64,000 nucleotides of DNA from the NCBI GenBank assembly GCA_024641705.1, contig JAHECO010000001.1, forward strand, positions 124,001 to 188,000. Reading direction: 5' to 3'. This DNA comes from Candidatus Kryptoniota bacterium (GTDB lineage Bacteria > Bacteroidota > Ignavibacteria > Kryptoniales > JAKASW01). The notes beneath the pieces are model-generated. The model had not been told where the DNA came from. It was given only the letters and a program-made list of their open reading frames with translations, and ran no database searches. The position numbers and the translations under genes are program-made. Below are positions 34,513 through 43,708 of the stretch, one piece after another. Each line of letters starts with the position of its first letter. Position 1 is the stretch's first letter.

Positions 34513-37500
34513 ATGAGTCGGCTCGGTTACGGGGTAATCATATTACTATGCGGAGTAAGCCTGAATGCCTTTGCGGCATCCGGTTCCGTCAAGCGCGGCA
34601 GCGCTAAGATCACCGGCGGCAACGTGAGGCAGGTCGCTTCGCAGCCGCAGTCAACGGCCGCGGCAGCGGTTTACAGGGTGGGGCAGCGTCTGCTCACCTT
34701 CGCTGCCAAGTTCGGCATCGCTCCGTCGACGACCCGCAATACTACGGCAGTCGCAAGAACATCCTCGGGTTTCTTCCCGAGTCTGCCGCTGCAGGTGTCT
34801 GCGGTATCCGGACCGCTACCCAAAGTGATGAGGTGGAACAGCGCCCTCGGAACCCCGAGGTACATGGAATTTACCCCAACCACACAGGGGAAGGCAACCG
34901 CCGGAATACCGACCAGGACGCAGGCAATCTCCATTGCGCGGAACTTCCTCGTCGCCAACAAAGTGCTTTTGAAGATCGAGGATCCGGATGCGGAGTTCTC
35001 GCTCATGTCGGCAAGGACCGACAAGCGCGGTTACACGCACGTCAGGTTCCAGCAGACCTATCGCGGTATCGAGGTCTGGGCGAAGGATGTGTACGTGCAC
35101 ATTAACGACAAAGGACAGGTTGTCTCGTTCAACGGGGTCTACGCACCCACACCGGCATCGGTAGCGAGTGTACAGGAAAGCGTCACTTCTGCCGGAGGCA
35201 TAGAGACTGCCTCGGCAGATCTGAAGGGTAAAGGCTACACCGAGGAAGTCCCCGCCCCTTACAGGCAGATACTCAAGTATAACGGCCCTTCCGCCATGAA
35301 GGTAATCTGGCTCGACAGGTTGAATGTTCCCCACCTCGCCTGGTTCGTGGAGGTCAGGACCGGACTCGCGCACGACTGGTACTATTTCGTCGACGCGGTC
35401 AGCGGGAATGTATTGCGTTCGTATGACAACGTCGATCATGACGGCCCGACGACGAGCTCTGGGACCGACCTGAACGGAGTCACCCGTACGTTCGGCAGCT
35501 ACCAGATCAGCGGGACATATTATATGATCGACACCGCAGAGCCGATGTACGACGCCTCACACTCGCAGGTGCCGGACAATGCGCTTGGAGCGATAATCAC
35601 GCTGGACCTTAAGAGCACCGATCTCTCCGCGCAATCGCAATTTTATTACGTCACGTCGGCCAGCAACTCCTGGACGGATCCCTCATCTGTATCGGCCGAA
35701 TACAACGCGGTCGTGACTTACAATTACTACAGGTCCGTCTTCGGAAGAAACTCCATAGACGACAGCGGAATGACGATATACTCGCTGGTTCACGTAACGA
35801 GTGACGGGCAGTCTATGGAAAACGCGTACTGGAACGGTGGACTGATGGCATACGGAGACGGCGGGCAGGTATTCAAGCCGCTCGCGGGAGGCCTCGATGT
35901 CGCTGCCCATGAAATGACGCACGGCGTCACGCAGCATTCTGCCAACCTGGAATATGTGGACCAGTCGGGGGCGCTGAACGAATCGATGTCGGATGCGTTT
36001 GCAGTAATGGTCGACACGCTCAACTGGACAATCGGCGAAAAAGTCATGAAAGATCTCGTCGATTACCCGACAGGTGCACTGCGCGATATGGCTGACCCGC
36101 ATAACGGAGGTACGACAGGAAGCGCGCCCTGGCAGCCGGCAAACATGAGCGAATTCGTTTCGACGACCGACGACAACGGAGGCGTGCACACCAACAGCGG
36201 CATTCCAAACCATGCGGTTTACCTCCTCGCAACTTCGATTGGCAGATCCGAAACGTCCAGGATCTGGTACAGGGCACTAACCAATTACCTCACGCGTTCA
36301 TCGCAGTTTGTGGATGCCAGGATCGCCACCGTCCAGGCTGTAACCGATCTCTACGGTGCCTCGAGCAATGAAGTGGCCGCCGTCAAGGATGCCTGGAGTG
36401 CCGTCGGAGTGACCGACAGCGTCGGCTCCGCGCCGCCGCCAGTCAGCAAGATCACCGGCGCGAACTGGCTCCTCGTGACGAACACTGACCCCGGTGACCC
36501 GAACAGCCTGTACATGACGAAGACTTCGATCTCTTCAACGAGCGACTATTCGCCGCTCAGCACTACGTCCGTCGGCAGCAAGCCTGCAGTGGCGGACGAC
36601 GGGTCGATCGTGATATTCGTGGACGGCGATCACAATTTAAGGGCACTCTACACCGACCCCTCTAACCCGCAGGAGAGCATACTCGACACCAGCGGCGTTT
36701 GGGGAAGTGTCGCTATCGGACCGGGATTGTCGAGCATCGCATTGACATCAAAATACATCGACACGACGATCTACTACCTTGACCTCACGTCGAACGTTGC
36801 AAAAGACTTCAAGATAGTCACGCAATCGTTTGACGGTCCGGACGCCAAGACGGCGCTCTTTGCCGACGAGATGTCTTTCGACCCGTCGGGCGAACTCCTG
36901 CTGTTCGATGCCTTCAACCAAATACCGGGCCAGGGCGATACGCTGAGTTACTGGAATATTGATCTTCTCGATGTGACCAGCGAAAAGATGGTCAACGTGT
37001 TTCCTCCTCAGACGGATATAAATCTTGCAAATCCATCGTTTTCGAAGACATCGACTTACAGATTCACCTTTGACTATTGGGATAACGCGAGTTCGAACGA
37101 CTACGTGATGACAGCGGATTTCAATACCGGCAAGACGGGCATCGTGACAGGGCCGCAGTCCGTTCTCGGGTACCCCACTTACTCGGCGGATGACGACACT
37201 ATAGCTTACCATACAGCCGTAGAATACCAGTCCGCTTTGCACGACGGCGTCAACAAGATGCCCCTGCAGACGGACCTCCTGGCCGGCACAGGCTCGCCTT
37301 TGTCTCATACCGTCGACGCCACTTACCCGGTCTGGTTCATAATCGGCACGCGGACGACGGATGTCCATCAAAATCCGCAGAAAAATCCGGTAGCGTTCAG
37401 CCTGTTGCAGAACTACCCGAACCCGTTCAATCCGAGTACAGTCATCAGCTATCAGCTTTCGGCGGTCAGCAACGTGACATTGAGAATTTATGACGTTCTC

Positions 37501-37671
37501 GGAAGAGAGGTAGCGACGCTTGTAAATGGACGGCAGAACTCGGGTCAGCACTCCGTGGTTTTTGATGCGGGCAACATGCCGAGTGGAGTGTACTTCTGCC
37601 GGTTGTCTGCAGCCGGCTCTGAAGGAGCGGTATCCAGCACGAGTGTCCGGAAAATGATTCTTCTCAAGTAG
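34513..37671 (+). CDS. Secreted M4 (thermolysin-like) metalloprotease with T9SS tail
   Basis: A 1052-residue pre-pro-protease; AGGAGG precedes the ATG. A signal peptide (1-22) is followed by an FTP/PepSY propeptide (about 95-290), then the M4 domain with zinc ligands H466, H470 (HEMTH) and E490 (20 residues on, as in thermolysin) and the catalytic His in GGVHTNSGIPNHAVY. A propeller-like region of WD40/TolB-like repeats fills about 650-940. The end is a Por-type sorting domain starting NYPNPFNPSTVISYQL and closing KMILLK. It should be exported by Sec, cross the outer membrane by type IX secretion, and act outside the cell. Confidence 0.92.
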   Translation: MSRLGYGVIILLCGVSLNAFAASGSVKRGSAKITGGNVRQVASQPQSTAAAAVYRVGQRLLTFAAKFGIAPSTTRNTTAVARTSSGFFPSLPLQVSAVSGPLPKVMRWNSALGTPRYMEFTPTTQGKATAGIPTRTQAISIARNFLVANKVLLKIEDPDAEFSLMSARTDKRGYTHVRFQQTYRGIEVWAKDVYVHINDKGQVVSFNGVYAPTPASVASVQESVTSAGGIETASADLKGKGYTEEVPAPYRQILKYNGPSAMKVIWLDRLNVPHLAWFVEVRTGLAHDWYYFVDAVSGNVLRSYDNVDHDGPTTSSGTDLNGVTRTFGSYQISGTYYMIDTAEPMYDASHSQVPDNALGAIITLDLKSTDLSAQSQFYYVTSASNSWTDPSSVSAEYNAVVTYNYYRSVFGRNSIDDSGMTIYSLVHVTSDGQSMENAYWNGGLMAYGDGGQVFKPLAGGLDVAAHEMTHGVTQHSANLEYVDQSGALNESMSDAFAVMVDTLNWTIGEKVMKDLVDYPTGALRDMADPHNGGTTGSAPWQPANMSEFVSTTDDNGGVHTNSGIPNHAVYLLATSIGRSETSRIWYRALTNYLTRSSQFVDARIATVQAVTDLYGASSNEVAAVKDAWSAVGVTDSVGSAPPPVSKITGANWLLVTNTDPGDPNSLYMTKTSISSTSDYSPLSTTSVGSKPAVADDGSIVIFVDGDHNLRALYTDPSNPQESILDTSGVWGSVAIGPGLSSIALTSKYIDTTIYYLDLTSNVAKDFKIVTQSFDGPDAKTALFADEMSFDPSGELLLFDAFNQIPGQGDTLSYWNIDLLDVTSEKMVNVFPPQTDINLANPSFSKTSTYRFTFDYWDNASSNDYVMTADFNTGKTGIVTGPQSVLGYPTYSADDDTIAYHTAVEYQSALHDGVNKMPLQTDLLAGTGSPLSHTVDATYPVWFIIGTRTTDVHQNPQKNPVAFSLLQNYPNPFNPSTVISYQLSAVSNVTLRIYDVLGREVATLVNGRQNSGQHSVVFDAGNMPSGVYFCRLSAAGSEGAVSSTSVRKMILLK

Positions 37672-37700
37672 CGGTCATCTCAGACAACGGCACCGTTGTT

Positions 37701-37733
37701 GAGGCGAAGGGATTTTTCTCTTCGCCTCTTTGC
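37701..37733 (+). terminator. Rho-independent terminator of the M4 protease gene
   Basis: Stem GAGGCGAAG (37701-37709) with CTTCGCCTC (37720-37728), a 10-nt loop rich in T, followed by a T-rich tail broken by G and C. It lies 30 bp after the protease stop. Confidence 0.7.
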
Positions 37734-37928
37734 TTTTGTGTTGACATTCATCATGGAATTTCCGAGATTTTTTATGCAGAAGTAGTTGCCGGAGAGCGTT
37801 TCACTTTATTCGCGCCCTGCTTCTGACACCCGTCTGATACCAGCGTTGCACGACGCAACGGCAGGAGTGGTACTGATATCGATGTAGTACGTTTTGATGT
37901 TATGGTATCTAAGAAGGGAGGATGTAAA

Positions 37929-38288
37929 ATGGATGCGAAGAATCTGGCCCTGTTGAGAAACGAAATCTTTTCCCGTGTCAGGTCTATTCTGTACGAGCGA
38001 TACGGGGAATTCGTTCCCGCCTCCTTAATCGAAGACGAATCCCGGAGCGAGATCGCCGTTAAAACAATCAGGCGCGTCGAATCCTTCAAGGCAGATGAAG
38101 ACCTTCTCGATCTTTTCGAGGCTCTCGAGAAAGTCTTTTCGGGAAATTACGGTCACTGTCTGTTTTGCAGGAAAGAGATAGATTTTGCGAAGTTGAACAA
38201 AAACCCGCTTTCAAAGTTCTGCGACGATTGCGAGAGGATTCTCAGTCCAAGTTATTCTTCAGGGGGGACCGAAGTTGGCAAGGAGTAG
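37929..38288 (+). CDS. Small DksA/TraR-type zinc-finger protein
   Basis: A 119-residue protein from ATG 37929, chosen over an upstream ATG at 37902 because a strong ribosome site AAGGGAGG precedes it. Residues 1-75 are helical, and a C4 zinc finger sits near 78-102: CLFCRKEI...KFCDDC. This is the layout of the DksA/TraR group, which binds RNA polymerase in the secondary channel. The acidic tip expected for DksA (DxxDxA) is not clear, so direct RNA-polymerase control is uncertain. A small inverted repeat CGTTGC/GCAACG lies upstream at 37844-37860. Confidence 0.65.
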   Translation: MDAKNLALLRNEIFSRVRSILYERYGEFVPASLIEDESRSEIAVKTIRRVESFKADEDLLDLFEALEKVFSGNYGHCLFCRKEIDFAKLNKNPLSKFCDDCERILSPSYSSGGTEVGKE

Positions 38289-38360
38289 CCGCAATCGGTT
38301 CGACCTCCATCCAGCCGTATCGTAGGTATCCCGTAAACTCAGTGGTAGGAGCCGGCGGGC

Positions 38361-39419
38361 TCAGTCTGCGGGACGGTAGGCAGGAACTGCGGCGGCGAGA
38401 GTAGAGGCCATATCGTCCAGCGGTACGACTGCATCAGCAAGGTCCGCATCCACGATCGCCTTCGGCATTCCGTAAACTACGCACGATTCCTCGTCCTGGG
38501 CGATTACTTTACCTCCGGCTCCTTTGATGAGCTTCACGCCTTCCAGTCCGTCATGCCCCATGCCGGTCATAACTGCCGCAAGGATTTTTCCGCCGAACAT
38601 GTCGAACGCCGACGAGAACATCACGTCGACAGACGGGCGATGCAGTGTGTCGTCCGGGTCTCTCGACACGCTTAGTTTCACGTCGTCCCCGTTTCTCCTG
38701 AATTTCATGTGCAATCCCCCCGGTGCTATGTACACTTTACCTCTGGTCAGCTCCATCCCGTCCTCCGCCTCGCAGACTTCGAGCCTGCTGATGGAGTCGA
38801 GTCTCTCGGCAAGCGACCTGGTGAAGTGCGGCGGCATGTGCTGGACTATCGCGACCGGGACGGGGAAGTTACCGGGAAGCGAAGGGATAACTTTCTGGAG
38901 AGAGAACGGACCTCCCGTGGAGATCCCTATCGTGACGATCTGTGCGCCCACAAGTCGCGGCCCGGCCGAATTTCTCGGGGCTGACGGTTTGTTCGAGAGC
39001 GGCTTGGAGAAGATCCGGAGACGGTTCCTCGTTATCGCTTTTATCTTCGAAATGAGATCGTCCTTGATTTTGGTGATGTCGAGGGACACATAGGAAAGTT
39101 GTTTCGGGATGAAATCCACGGCACCTGCGGAGAGGGCTTCCACCGTCACTCGCGCGCCTTCGACTGTCAGTGAGCTGACCATAAGCACGGGGAGTGGGGT
39201 CTCCTTCATAATCCTTCTGAGCGCGGTTATACCGTCCATCCTCGGCATCTCGACGTCGAGCGTCATCAGGTCGGGCTTCAGGCTCTTTACTTTCTCGATC
39301 GCCTCCATCCCGTCTCTCGCCGTGCCCACAACCTCGATGTCCGGGTCCTCTTCTATCATCATCGAAATTGCCTTGCGCATGAAGGCGGAATCGTCCACGA
39401 CCAGTACTCTCACAGACAT
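38361..39419 (-). CDS. cheB: Chemotaxis protein-glutamate methylesterase CheB
   Basis: A 352-residue two-domain enzyme. The receiver has acid-pocket residues D9-D10 and phospho-acceptor D55; the linker spans about 125-158; the methylesterase domain has the catalytic triad S167 (ISTGGP), H194 (IVQHMPP) and D290 (MTGMGHDG). It removes methyl groups from chemoreceptors (and deamidates glutamine) when phosphorylated by CheA. It is the last gene of the chemotaxis operon, 1 bp after cheA. Confidence 0.96.
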   Translation of the reverse strand: MSVRVLVVDDSAFMRKAISMMIEEDPDIEVVGTARDGMEAIEKVKSLKPDLMTLDVEMPRMDGITALRRIMKETPLPVLMVSSLTVEGARVTVEALSAGAVDFIPKQLSYVSLDITKIKDDLISKIKAITRNRLRIFSKPLSNKPSAPRNSAGPRLVGAQIVTIGISTGGPFSLQKVIPSLPGNFPVPVAIVQHMPPHFTRSLAERLDSISRLEVCEAEDGMELTRGKVYIAPGGLHMKFRRNGDDVKLSVSRDPDDTLHRPSVDVMFSSAFDMFGGKILAAVMTGMGHDGLEGVKLIKGAGGKVIAQDEESCVVYGMPKAIVDADLADAVVPLDDMASTLAAAVPAYRPAD

Positions 39420-39420
39420 G

Positions 39421-41232
39421 CTACGACCTCGCGTCGGCTAGGGCGGCTGTCCTCGAAGATTTGTCGGCCAACCGCAACAGTTCCCCGGCATCCAAAATCA
39501 TTATCACCCTTCCGTCGCCTAGTATCGTGGAGCCTGCTATGCCGGGGATATTCCGCAGGTATGCACCGAGCGGCTTTATTACGACTTCCTTCTGTCCGAC
39601 GAGTCTGTCTACGATGATCCCGAACTTGCGGTTCGCAACGCCGACGACGACCGTGTAGAAAGACGCCGTACCTGCCGTGCCGGACGGCAGGTCGAGGACA
39701 TCACCTATGCTGACGAGCGGAAGCACCGTTTCGCGAAGCCTTATCACCTGGCGGCCGTTGACCGTGGAAACCTCCGGCTGCGAAGTATGAACTACCTCGA
39801 GCACGGAGCTTAAAGGTATGGCGAATGTCTCCTCTCCAACGCCTACGAGAAGCCCCTGGATTATCGCAAGCGTCAGTGGGAGTTTGAGAGTAAACTTGGT
39901 ACCCTTTCCGACTTCGGATTCGACCGTTATCATCCCATTGAGCTTCGTGATGTTCGTCTTTACCACGTCCATCCCGACGCCTCTGCCCGACACGTTGCTC
40001 ACCTTCTGTGCGGTGCTGAAACCAGGTATGAATATCAGACCGTAGACGTCTTCCGTCTTCATCTCATGCGATTCTTCCGCTGTTATCAGGCCCTTTTCAA
40101 TCGCCTTCTGCTTCAATTTCTCCGGATCCATGCCAGCGCCGTCGTCCCGGATTTCTATGATGATATGGTTGCCTTCATGGCCTGCCGACAGATGAATCGT
40201 CCCAAGCGGCGGTTTGCCGGAGCTCACCCTGACATCCGGTGCTTCGATGCCATGATCCGCCGCGTTCCTTATCAGGTGTACGAGCGGATCGCTGATTTCT
40301 TCTATGATCGACTTGTCGAGCTCGGTCTCCTCGCCCTTGATGACGAGGTCTATCTCTTTCGAAAACTCTTTCGCGATGTCGCGCACGAGACGCGGAAACC
40401 TGTTGAACACCCTCCCTATCTGGACCATGCGGGTCTTCATGACCGCCGTCTGGAGCTCGGTCGTGATAAAATCAATTTGCGCGCCTGTCTCGGCCAGCTG
40501 ACGCGAGAAATCCTCGTGCCCGTTGTCTTCTTTCCCCTGGGAGACAATCTGCGAAAGCCGGTTCCGGCCCAACACGAGCTCTCCCACGAGGTTCATGAGA
40601 TGGTCCAGCCTGGCGACTTCGACGCGTATTGTCGTATCGGTCAGCTTGTCGGGCCTCGCGGTCTGCGAGGACGACTGCAGGGCGGTCTCGTGATGCGGAG
40701 CCTCTGCCTGCTCGCCGTCAGGATTCTCGGTCGCGGAGGGAACCGGGTGATCATCGCCGGCACTTGTGGCTGCCTGTGCGGCCTGCACGTTCTCCTTTCG
40801 TTTCCCGGCCTTACGGTGGGTCGGGGCGGTACCGGCCGAGATCGACTCAAGTTTCCCGATGGTGGCCGTCAGGTCTATTTCCATAATGTCTCGGTCGACC
40901 ACCTGTTTCAGTAGCATCTTCATCAGGTCGAAAGCTTCCAGCATGACGTCCAGCATGGGGGACTGAAAAGACAATTCGCCGCGCCGCAATTTGTTGAGGA
41001 CATCCTCGAACCGATGGGCTAGAGTACTCATCTGGTCGAAGCTGAGGAAGCCCGATGTTCCCTTGACGGTGTGGACTGCCCTGAATATGGAATTGATCAG
41101 GTCCTTGTCTTCCGGTCTCTTCTCGATTTCAAGGAGCTCATTGTCCAGCTTCTCGAATATCTCGTTCGTCTCCACGATGAAGCTGTCGACAATTTCCTTC
41201 ATGTCATCGGAGAACATCGCATGCCGGGTCAT
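39421..41232 (-). CDS. cheA: Chemotaxis histidine kinase CheA
   Basis: A 603-residue kinase. The HPt domain has H54 in the FRAVHTVKGTSGF motif. A linker of about 60 residues, rich in Ala, Gln and Pro, replaces a full P2 domain (about 140-205). Dimerisation and HATPase_c domains follow (DHGIEAPDVR, DDGAGMDPEKL, GRGVGMDVV), then a C-terminal CheW-like domain. The apparent absence of a folded P2 domain means CheY/CheB docking may be weaker or different. It is flanked by cheZ and cheB in the same operon. Confidence 0.95.
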   Translation of the reverse strand: MTRHAMFSDDMKEIVDSFIVETNEIFEKLDNELLEIEKRPEDKDLINSIFRAVHTVKGTSGFLSFDQMSTLAHRFEDVLNKLRRGELSFQSPMLDVMLEAFDLMKMLLKQVVDRDIMEIDLTATIGKLESISAGTAPTHRKAGKRKENVQAAQAATSAGDDHPVPSATENPDGEQAEAPHHETALQSSSQTARPDKLTDTTIRVEVARLDHLMNLVGELVLGRNRLSQIVSQGKEDNGHEDFSRQLAETGAQIDFITTELQTAVMKTRMVQIGRVFNRFPRLVRDIAKEFSKEIDLVIKGEETELDKSIIEEISDPLVHLIRNAADHGIEAPDVRVSSGKPPLGTIHLSAGHEGNHIIIEIRDDGAGMDPEKLKQKAIEKGLITAEESHEMKTEDVYGLIFIPGFSTAQKVSNVSGRGVGMDVVKTNITKLNGMITVESEVGKGTKFTLKLPLTLAIIQGLLVGVGEETFAIPLSSVLEVVHTSQPEVSTVNGRQVIRLRETVLPLVSIGDVLDLPSGTAGTASFYTVVVGVANRKFGIIVDRLVGQKEVVIKPLGAYLRNIPGIAGSTILGDGRVIMILDAGELLRLADKSSRTAALADARS

Positions 41233-41237
41233 CGGTC

Positions 41238-42065
41238 TCAGGCCCCTTTCCCGAACATCTTGTCGATCTCATCCTGTGAGGCGGGATCTACATGGTCGCT
41301 GCCCGGTCGTGGTTTGAAAGCCTTAGGCTTTTTAGATTCCTGGACCACTTCATCTGCAACTCTTTGCCCATCGCCGGACCTGTCGTAGGAAGCGAGCGGG
41401 TCAAAAGTCTGGTTCTCACTCTTGACTATTTCCTCGAGGTCGGCACCCGAGATCTTGAAGCGGTCGATCAGGTTCGAGAGCCTGTCCTGCACCGACTCTA
41501 TCAGGTGGTTGACGGAAGCTATTTGCTGGGACGTGATGTCCTGCACCTGGAGGGAAATCATAATGTCGTTCGATTTTGCCCGGATATCCTGCAGGCTTTC
41601 TTCGAGGCCGGTTGCGTTTGCCTTGAGTGCCTTGAGGTGAGTCCTTTTTCTGTCGTACAGGTCGGTAATTGCTCCGAGGAGTTCCTTCTGGTCGTCCTTT
41701 ATGGACATCTTGATAAGCTTGAATGCTTCGTCGTCGAGCTGTTCAAGCGCGACAAGGTCCTGCGTTGCGGTGCGGAAATGAGTCCCCATCCCGTCAAGTT
41801 TGGAAAGCACGCTGTCGAGGTTGTCGAGTATCTCCGTCGTGGCTATTTCCGTCGCCTTGGTCACCTTGTCGAGCTGGGAAGAAGCCCTGGGCATTTTGTT
41901 TGCGCTCTCGTAGATGGACACGTTTATGTCTTCGAGCACGGGCACGATGTCGTTGACGAAGTAGAACAGCTCCTCAAGGAACGGTATGACCCGTTGTCCG
42001 AATATGAACAGCGCGCGCAGCTCATTGATCTTGTCTAGGATTCCTCCGAGATTCTTCGAGTTCAT
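41238..42065 (-). CDS. cheZ: CheY-P phosphatase CheZ-like protein
   Basis: A 275-residue helical protein. The conserved active helix reads DIMISLQVQDITSQQIASV with the catalytic Asp and Gln of CheZ (QD..SQ), and the C-terminus ASQDEIDKMFGKG resembles the CheY-P docking peptide found at the end of CheZ and in FliM. The N-terminal 70 residues differ from E. coli CheZ. It lies between cheY and cheA, which supports a role in removing phosphate from CheY. Family by pattern, not by search. Confidence 0.8.
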   Translation of the reverse strand: MNSKNLGGILDKINELRALFIFGQRVIPFLEELFYFVNDIVPVLEDINVSIYESANKMPRASSQLDKVTKATEIATTEILDNLDSVLSKLDGMGTHFRTATQDLVALEQLDDEAFKLIKMSIKDDQKELLGAITDLYDRKRTHLKALKANATGLEESLQDIRAKSNDIMISLQVQDITSQQIASVNHLIESVQDRLSNLIDRFKISGADLEEIVKSENQTFDPLASYDRSGDGQRVADEVVQESKKPKAFKPRPGSDHVDPASQDEIDKMFGKGA

Positions 42066-42079
42066 TTTTTCCCTCTCTC

Positions 42080-42448
42080 TTACACGGTTTTCAGAATTTG
42101 ATCGATCTTTTCCTTCAGGACCTGCGGCGTGAAAGGTTTCACGACATAGTTATTGACTCTCGCCTGAAGCGCCTCCATGACGTCTTCTTTCATGCCTCTG
42201 GTTGTGACCATCAGGATGGGGAGGTTTTGAAACTGGTCGTCGGACCGGATGGCTTTCGTGAATTCCAATCCGCTCATATTCGGCATGTTCCAATCTGTGA
42301 TCACGAAGTCGATCTTCTCGACGTAGAGCTTTGTTATGGCGTCCTTGCCATCTTCGGCTTCGATGATATCATCGTAGCCAATCCCTTTAAGGGCATTGTT
42401 GACAATCCTGCGCATCGTCTGTGAATCGTCAACCACCAGGAATTTCAT
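42080..42448 (-). CDS. cheY: Chemotaxis response regulator CheY
   Basis: A 122-residue single-domain receiver with all active-site residues: D7-D8, phospho-acceptor D52 (VITDWNMP), T82 and K104 (YVVKPF). Sequence around D52 (FVITDWNMPNMSGLEFTKAIR) is very close to classical CheY, which binds the flagellar switch protein FliM. It is followed by cheZ in the same operon. Confidence 0.94.
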   Translation of the reverse strand: MKFLVVDDSQTMRRIVNNALKGIGYDDIIEAEDGKDAITKLYVEKIDFVITDWNMPNMSGLEFTKAIRSDDQFQNLPILMVTTRGMKEDVMEALQARVNNYVVKPFTPQVLKEKIDQILKTV

Positions 42449-42459
42449 CGGCGTTCTCC

Positions 42460-42825
42460 TCAGTTAATGTACTTTGCTACTTCGTACTGGATCCGTTTCT
42501 GATCGAAAGGCTTGACCAGATAGGAATTGGCCCCGAGCTTCAACCCGGTCTCGATATCCTTGTCGCTGCTGAGAGACGAGAGTATTATTACGGGAACTTC
42601 GAAATACTCCCTGTCTTCACGCAATGCCTTGAGGAATTCGAAACCGTCCATGTTTGGCATGTTCAAATCGGTTATCACGAGGTCTACTTTGTGCTGCGAA
42701 AGTTTCTCGAGAGCATCCATTCCGTCTCTGGCTGCGATGACCGAGATTCCCAGCGACCTCAGCGCGAAGATCAAAAATTTCCTTATGGGTTCGGAATCGT
42801 CCACTACCATTACTGATTTTTCCAT
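42460..42825 (-). CDS. Second CheY-like response regulator
   Basis: A 121-residue single-domain receiver, also complete: D9-D10, phospho-acceptor D53 (VITDLNMP), a Thr/Ser switch residue in VIILSSLSS and the Lys in SYLVKPFDQ. It is less similar to E. coli CheY than its neighbour. Two CheY copies in one operon usually divide work, one acting on the switch and the other as a phosphate sink or for another output; which does which cannot be read here. Confidence 0.88.
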   Translation of the reverse strand: MEKSVMVVDDSEPIRKFLIFALRSLGISVIAARDGMDALEKLSQHKVDLVITDLNMPNMDGFEFLKALREDREYFEVPVIILSSLSSDKDIETGLKLGANSYLVKPFDQKRIQYEVAKYIN

Positions 42826-42831
42826 TTCCCC

Positions 42832-43704
42832 TCACTCCTTTCGGTACGCGATTGCCTTGTCGAAATGCACGGGTTTGAATGCCTGTGACAGTCCGTACAG
42901 TGTTTCCGAATATCCCACGAAAAGATATCCTCCCTTGTTCAGGCTGTTGTAGATCGAAGAGACCACTGCCTGTTTCGAGTTAAAGTCAAAATAGATAAGT
43001 ACGTTAGCCGCAAACACCACGTCGAAATTCTTCATGATCTTCATGTCGTTCTTGTCGAACAGATTGATCTGCCTGAATTCGGTCACTCTTCTTATTTCAT
43101 CGCTCAGGATGAATCTATCGGCATCCTGTCTGAAGTACTTCTCGAGGTAATTCTGCGGCATGCTCCTTATTGAATACTCCTTGAAACTTCCTCTCCTTGC
43201 GGTTTCGAGTACCACTGTGTTTATGTCGGTTCCGACGATCTCGAACTTTATGGCCGGGAACCGGGGCTGGATTTTTTCCCTGATGATCATTCCTATGGTA
43301 TAAGGCTCCTCTCCGGTGGAAGACGCGGCGCTCCAGATTCTGATCCTGTTGCTGCCCGACCGTTTCTTACTCTCTATAAGCTCGGGAAGGATGACTGATT
43401 CCAGCGCTGCGAACTGCGGTTCGTTCCTGAAGAAGAAGGTTTCATTGATCGTGATCGCGTTTATCAGGTGAGACAATTCGCTGGAACTGGCGCCGTTCGT
43501 GAGCGCACCGAAGTACTCCCTGAAGGTATTCACACCGAGAGCCGTGAGCCGGCGGCTGACCCTGCTCTCAAGAAGGTATTTCTTGTTGTCGGCGAAGAAT
43601 ATTCCGGTTCTTTCGTATATGAACTTGCGGAACTGCTGGAACAGGTCGTCCGGAAGGGCGGAGGCTTGCGAGGGCAGTGTGTTCGGCTGGGGGAAGTAGC
43701 TCAT
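42832..43704 (-). CDS. cheR: Chemoreceptor methyltransferase CheR
   Basis: A 290-residue SAM-dependent methyltransferase. The N-terminal helical domain has FQQFRKFIYERTGIFF, and the catalytic domain has RIWSAASSTGEEPYTIGM (usual WSAxCSTGEEPYSIAM; the cysteine is replaced by Ser), GTDIN, FDVVFAANVLIYFD and the final GYLFVGYSETL. It methylates glutamates in the three receptors upstream. It lies 4 bp after the HEAT-repeat gene. Confidence 0.94.
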   Translation of the reverse strand: MSYFPQPNTLPSQASALPDDLFQQFRKFIYERTGIFFADNKKYLLESRVSRRLTALGVNTFREYFGALTNGASSSELSHLINAITINETFFFRNEPQFAALESVILPELIESKKRSGSNRIRIWSAASSTGEEPYTIGMIIREKIQPRFPAIKFEIVGTDINTVVLETARRGSFKEYSIRSMPQNYLEKYFRQDADRFILSDEIRRVTEFRQINLFDKNDMKIMKNFDVVFAANVLIYFDFNSKQAVVSSIYNSLNKGGYLFVGYSETLYGLSQAFKPVHFDKAIAYRKE

Positions 43705-43708
43705 TCGT

